10,431 nt of DNA from the NCBI GenBank assembly GCA_030266525.1, contig JAJDIC010000074.1, positions 1-10,431 of the forward strand, written 5' to 3'. Made by a program: the position numbers and the translations under genes. The stretch is from Desulfovibrio sp. OttesenSCG-928-G15. GTDB taxonomy: Bacteria; Desulfobacterota; Desulfovibrionia; Desulfovibrionales; Desulfovibrionaceae. This document shows positions 7,079 through 10,431 of this stretch, piece after piece. Position 1 is the first letter of the stretch; every line of letters starts with the position of its first letter. Below the pieces are notes generated by a model, which saw nothing but the letters and a program-made list of their open reading frames with translations, was not told the DNA's origin and did no database searches.

Positions 7079-8134
7079 ATGGCCGGAGCCAGCCTGCTCT
7101 CCCTTCTGGATGACATTACGTCCATCCTTGACGACGTGGCCCTTATGACCAAAACCGCCGCAGTGAAAACAAGCGGCGTGGTCGGCGATGACCTTGCGGT
7201 CAACGCCGAGCAGGTTTCCGGGGTTGCCGCAGACAGGGAGCTGCCTGTTGTCTGGGCCGTTGCAAAGGGCTCTTTCAAGAACAAGTGTATCCTCATTCCT
7301 GCCGCCCTTTTGCTCAGCGCGTTTCTGCCCTGGCTGCTGACGCCCCTTTTGATGGTAGGCGGCACCTATCTTTGCTTTGAGGGCGCGGAGAAAATTGTCG
7401 GCTGGCTGCTGCACGGCAAAAAAACAGCCGAAGCCATGCCGGAACAGGACAAAGCCGTGCCCCAAAGCGGCTGTGCGCAAGCCCCTTGCGGCACCTTGCC
7501 AAAGGAGTCCATGGATGCCCCCGTGGACGGGCCCATGGACGAAATGCTGGACAAGGCCCTGGATGAACTGCTGGACGAAGCAGCGGGTAAAACCCCGACG
7601 GCGAATCTGGACGAAGCTACCCGGCGAAAAATGGAACAGGAAAAAATTCAGGGCGCGGTACGCACCGACTTTGTGCTTTCCACAGAGATTATCGTTGTCG
7701 CGCTGGGCACTATTCCGGTAGCCGCTCCTTTTTTGGAAAAAACGATCATCTTGTGCATTATCGGCGTGGTCATGACCTTTGGGGTGTACGGAGTTGTCGG
7801 GGTGATTGTGAAGCTGGACGACATGGGCCTGTTCCTCTCCCGTTCCGGCACAGAAATTTTGCAAAAGCTCGGCCTTGGCATGGTGCGCGTCGTGCCTTCG
7901 CTCATGCGCAGCCTGACGGTTGTCGGTACCCTGGCCATGTTTACTGTGGGCGGCGGCATTCTGGCCCACGGCCTGTCGTTTTTCCATTATGTTACAGACG
8001 CTCTGGCCGGATGGCCCGCGCACGGTCTTTTTGACGTTCTTGCACACGCTATTCTCGGCCTTGGCACGGGGCTTTTCGCCTTTGCCGGGGTGCATCTGGT
8101 CAGAAAGCATCTGCCCGGAAAGCATTCGGCCTGA
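7079..8134 (+). CDS. DUF808 / YedI-family inner-membrane protein
   Basis: The N-terminus MAGASLLSLLDDITSILDDV and the following MTKTAAVKTSGVVGDDLAVNAEQVSG are highly characteristic of the DUF808 (YedI) family, whose function is not established. The 351-residue protein has hydrophobic segments at about 70-98, 203-216, 222-245, 271-299 and 318-341, so it is a multi-pass inner-membrane protein. It is longer than usual (YedI is about 300 residues) because of a hydrophilic insert at about 111-190, rich in Asp/Leu/Met repeats such as MDEMLDKALDELLDEAAG, located between the first and second membrane regions. The ATG at 7079 has AAGGA six bases upstream. A hairpin covers the stop codon (8111-8152), and the channel gene follows after 92 bases with its own candidate promoter, so cotranscription is not certain. 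Confidence 0.88.
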   Translation: MAGASLLSLLDDITSILDDVALMTKTAAVKTSGVVGDDLAVNAEQVSGVAADRELPVVWAVAKGSFKNKCILIPAALLLSAFLPWLLTPLLMVGGTYLCFEGAEKIVGWLLHGKKTAEAMPEQDKAVPQSGCAQAPCGTLPKESMDAPVDGPMDEMLDKALDELLDEAAGKTPTANLDEATRRKMEQEKIQGAVRTDFVLSTEIIVVALGTIPVAAPFLEKTIILCIIGVVMTFGVYGVVGVIVKLDDMGLFLSRSGTEILQKLGLGMVRVVPSLMRSLTVVGTLAMFTVGGGILAHGLSFFHYVTDALAGWPAHGLFDVLAHAILGLGTGLFAFAGVHLVRKHLPGKHSA

Positions 8135-8152
8135 AAACATCTTGCCGGGCAG
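8111..8152 (+). terminator. Possible terminator hairpin overlapping the DUF808 stop
   Basis: Arms ctgcccggaaag (8111-8122) and cttgccgggcag (8141-8152) pair at 11 of 12 positions around an 18-base loop that contains the tga stop at 8132-8134. No T run follows, so it may be a weak terminator or an mRNA-stabilising stem. The next candidate promoter begins 8 bases later. Confidence 0.35.
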
Positions 8153-8159
8153 CCGCGCA

Positions 8160-8187
8160 TTGACGGATTCCCCATCTGTCATACAGG
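8160..8187 (+). promoter_or_regulatory. Candidate promoter for the potassium channel gene
   Basis: TTGACG (8160-8165), one base off the consensus -35, is followed after 16 bases by TACAGG (8182-8187), a weak -10. It lies between the hairpin at the end of the DUF808 gene and the channel start, giving a leader of about 35 bases. Motif evidence only. Confidence 0.3.
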
Positions 8188-8226
8188 GGCAGCCCGCAGC
8201 ACTCATATTCCATTCAAGGTAACAAC

Positions 8227-9927
8227 GTGAAATTTATATTTTCCCAACTGGCTTTTTTCATGGCCCAGCGCAGCAACCGGCGTAACATACGCTTCATGTT
8301 GCGGTTCAGTTTTTTCGTTGCGCTGATCATTCTGGTTTACAGCATACTCTTCAACACGATCATGGAAGCGGAGGGGCGCTATTTCAGTCCCATTACCGGG
8401 CTGTACTGGACCCTTACGGTCATGTCCACCCTGGGTTTCGGCGACATTACCTTTCACAGTGACGCGGGCAAGCTGTTTACGGTAATCGTGCTTGTTTCCG
8501 GCATTGTGCTGATCATGCTGCTGCTGCCCTTCATGTTTATCCGCTTTGTGTATGCGCCCTGGCTGGACGCCCAGGCAAAGGCCATGACCCCGCGCGAACT
8601 GCCCAAAAACACCGAAGGGCATGTGATCATTGTCGGTATTGACAGCACCTGCCTCAGTATCGCCCAACGCTGCCGCCAGTATGATTTCCCTTACGCCCTT
8701 CTGACCGAAGACCCGGCCAGGGCGGTGGAACTGCATGAGCAGCGCTTCAGCGTGGTTCTGGGCGATCTGGACTCCATAGACACCTATGAAGCCATGCGGG
8801 CAGACAAGGCCGCGCTTGTGCTGGCCATGCACGACGACCTGAAAAACACGAACATCGCCGCAACCGTGCGTGAGTTTGCGCCGGATGTGTACATTGCGGG
8901 CAGCGTGCACAAGGAAGAATCGGTGGATATTCTCGCCCTGGCCGGGTGCAACAAGGTGTTCCACTTTGCCAAGATGCTCGGCAAATCCCTGGCGCGGCGG
9001 GTTTTCAGCTCAGATATGTCGTCCAACGTAATCGGTCGTTTTGAGGGCTTTTGCATTGCCGAAAGTCCGGCGCATGACACGCCGCTGGTCGGCAAAAGCC
9101 TGCTTGAGGCCGACCTTCGCGGGCGCTTTGGCCTGAACGTGGTGGGCATATGGCAGGGCAACCAGTACATGGCTGCCCGGCCCGACACCATTTTTGACGA
9201 TGGCGCGGTGCTGCTTCTGGCCGGAACCGCCAACTCGCTCGAAAAGTACGATCGGGCCGTTTCACCCCCGAACATTCGGCACGAAAACCCTCCGGTGGTC
9301 ATTCTTGGCGGCGGCAGAGTGGGCACGGCTATCGCCGAAATGCTGGAACAACGCAACATTCCCTACCATATAGTTGAGCAAAAACCGGGCCTCGTACCCC
9401 AGGATGACCCCCGGTACATCCTTGGCAACGCAGCAGATTTGGCCACCCTGAAAAAAGCCGGTATCGGCGAAACCCATACCGCCATTGTCACCACGCACAA
9501 CGACGACCTGAACATTTACCTTACCATTTACTGCCGCAAGCTTCGCCCGGACATTCAGATTATCAGCCGCTCAACGCTGGATCGCAACGTTGCCTCCCTG
9601 TACAATGCCGGAGCCAACCTGGTAATGAGCCAGGCCAGCCTTACGGCCAACACGGTTATCAACCTGATGAAGCCGGGCCGGGTATTCATGCTGACCGAAG
9701 GACTGAATATTTTCCGGGTCAAGGTAAGCGCGGAGCTTGTCGGGCAGACGCTTGTAAACAGCGGTATCCGCAAGGACACGGACTGTAACGTCATTGCCGT
9801 GCAGCACAGCGATGTAATTCTGGTCCCGCCCGACCCGAACACCACGCTCATGGCCGGGGACGAGCTTATTCTTATCGGCACCGCGGAAGCGGAAGCGAAA
9901 TTCATGAACGCCTATTACAAAATTTAG
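8227..9927 (+). CDS. Two-TM potassium channel with two tandem RCK (TrkA N/C) modules
   Basis: The 566-residue protein is a K+ channel subunit with its gating ring built in. TM1 is at about 25-45, the pore loop ends in the selectivity filter TLGFGD at 68-73, and TM2 is at about 82-107. Two cytosolic RCK units follow: RCK1 (N part about 131-270, C part about 275-340) and RCK2 (N part about 356-480, C part about 490-566). RCK2 keeps a classical nucleotide loop GGGRVG at 361-366 with Glu384 at the end of strand two, as in NAD-type sites; RCK1 has the degenerate GIDSTC at 137-142. This 2TM-RCK-RCK plan resembles GsuK of Geobacter; four subunits would supply all eight RCK domains. The start is GTG at 8227, supported by AAGG six bases upstream; Met12 has no ribosome site. 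A DUF805 gene follows after 15 bases, probably in one operon. Confidence 0.93.
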   Translation: MKFIFSQLAFFMAQRSNRRNIRFMLRFSFFVALIILVYSILFNTIMEAEGRYFSPITGLYWTLTVMSTLGFGDITFHSDAGKLFTVIVLVSGIVLIMLLLPFMFIRFVYAPWLDAQAKAMTPRELPKNTEGHVIIVGIDSTCLSIAQRCRQYDFPYALLTEDPARAVELHEQRFSVVLGDLDSIDTYEAMRADKAALVLAMHDDLKNTNIAATVREFAPDVYIAGSVHKEESVDILALAGCNKVFHFAKMLGKSLARRVFSSDMSSNVIGRFEGFCIAESPAHDTPLVGKSLLEADLRGRFGLNVVGIWQGNQYMAARPDTIFDDGAVLLLAGTANSLEKYDRAVSPPNIRHENPPVVILGGGRVGTAIAEMLEQRNIPYHIVEQKPGLVPQDDPRYILGNAADLATLKKAGIGETHTAIVTTHNDDLNIYLTIYCRKLRPDIQIISRSTLDRNVASLYNAGANLVMSQASLTANTVINLMKPGRVFMLTEGLNIFRVKVSAELVGQTLVNSGIRKDTDCNVIAVQHSDVILVPPDPNTTLMAGDELILIGTAEAEAKFMNAYYKI

Positions 9928-9942
9928 GGAGATGAAAAAACC

Positions 9943-10431
9943 GTGCAAGCAGCAAAAGTAGGTTTTTTACGCTGGCTATTCTGGGCGCTGTTCAGCTTTG
10001 GCGGACGCATCAAGCGGCTGCCCTTTGTAACGGCAACCTTCATTGTCATGCTGCTCCAGGTTCCCTATCTTTCCTTTGCCATGCAGGTTCTGGCCGTCTT
10101 CATCATGCCGCCGGCAGACGGAACGCACCCCTCACCGGAATACATGGCCCAGGTAAGAAACACCCTGCCCATGGTGCCGCTGCTCCTGCCGTTGTTCTAC
10201 CTCAGGGTGGCGCTAGACGTGAAACGCCTGCGCAGCATCGGCGCCCCCATAGCCATAGCCTTTGCCTTCGGCCTGCTGTTCCTTTTCTCCCCCATCTACC
10301 CCGCCAGCATCACCGAAATGGCCAACATGAGCATCATAGCCTATCTTGGCGTTCTGGCCATTATCCCCTCAAAAGAAGATCGCATGAGCCCCCTGGAAAG
10401 AAAATACAAAACCTGGCAGGCCCTGGCCACG
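9943..10431 (+). CDS. DUF805-type membrane protein, 5' part
   Basis: An open frame of 163 codons starts at GTG 9943 and runs to the window end with no stop. GGAG at 9928-9931 is eleven bases upstream, and GTG is the first possible start after the in-frame TAG that ends the channel gene. Residues 18-28, SFGGRIKRLPF, and the later DVKRLRSIG at 92-100 match the two conserved marks of DUF805 proteins (SFxGRIxRxxF near the start and a RxxDxG-like or xxRLRxIG motif). Hydrophobic segments at about 29-55, 77-91, 101-119 and 129-142 indicate a multi-pass inner-membrane protein of unknown function. The nearby ATG at 9932 is in another frame and stops after nine codons. The C-terminal end is outside the window. 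Confidence 0.75.
   Translation, partial: MQAAKVGFLRWLFWALFSFGGRIKRLPFVTATFIVMLLQVPYLSFAMQVLAVFIMPPADGTHPSPEYMAQVRNTLPMVPLLLPLFYLRVALDVKRLRSIGAPIAIAFAFGLLFLFSPIYPASITEMANMSIIAYLGVLAIIPSKEDRMSPLERKYKTWQALAT

Noticed and set aside
7064..8206. A 380-codon minus-strand open frame opposite the DUF808 gene
   Set aside because: His/Gln/Gly-rich translation with no domain; the plus strand has a clear DUF808 protein with a ribosome site.
8203..8964. A 253-codon minus-strand open frame opposite the channel gene
   Set aside because: Shadow of the certain channel gene; no start signal and no family match.
9932..9961. ATG at 9932 as the start of the last gene
   Set aside because: It is in a different frame and reaches a stop after nine codons; the DUF805 frame starts at GTG 9943.
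1..10431. Mobile element, phage, CRISPR, toxin-antitoxin or defence island
   Set aside because: No transposase, integrase, repeat-spacer array, tRNA attachment site or small paired toxin-antitoxin frames were seen; the gene content is housekeeping plus membrane proteins.

Overview
The window looks like ordinary chromosome of a moderately GC-rich Gram-negative anaerobe. The protein sequences and the gene set (Deltaproteobacteria-type trigger factor, ClpX and Lon, a two-RCK potassium channel, DUF808 and DUF805 proteins) best fit the Desulfovibrio group. That placement is inference from recognition; no database was searched.

Layout. Bases 1-222 are the 3' end of a plus-strand GNAT acetyltransferase. 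A perfect 16-bp hairpin and a REP-like nested palindrome follow, in the convergent gap to lon. From 466 to 6767 the minus strand carries the classical proteostasis cluster, in transcription order tig (trigger factor), clpP, clpX, lon. clpP and clpX are only 19 bases apart and surely cotranscribed. A 12-bp perfect hairpin lies between clpX and lon. A 415-base palindrome-rich gap separates tig from clpP and holds a likely clpP promoter. A 311-base divergent gap (6768-7078) separates tig from three plus-strand membrane-protein genes: a DUF808 (YedI-type) protein, a two-TM potassium channel with two RCK (TrkA-like) modules, and a DUF805-type protein that runs off the window end.

How the genes work together. 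Trigger factor meets nascent chains at the ribosome. ClpX unfolds tagged or damaged substrates and feeds them to the ClpP chamber. Lon is an independent ATP-dependent protease for misfolded and regulatory proteins. All diagnostic catalytic residues are visible in the four proteins. The channel would move K+ under control of nucleotides or ions bound to its RCK ring; its functional tie to the DUF808 and DUF805 neighbours is unknown.

I see no mobile element, CRISPR array, RNA gene or defence system, and no clear sign of an undescribed system. The points worth a second look are non-coding palindromes (two related REP-like elements at the 3' ends of lon and tig, a 54-base A/T-tract palindrome, the clpX-lon hairpin), the asymmetric nucleotide-binding motifs of the channel, and lineage-specific insertions or tails in DUF808, Lon and trigger factor.
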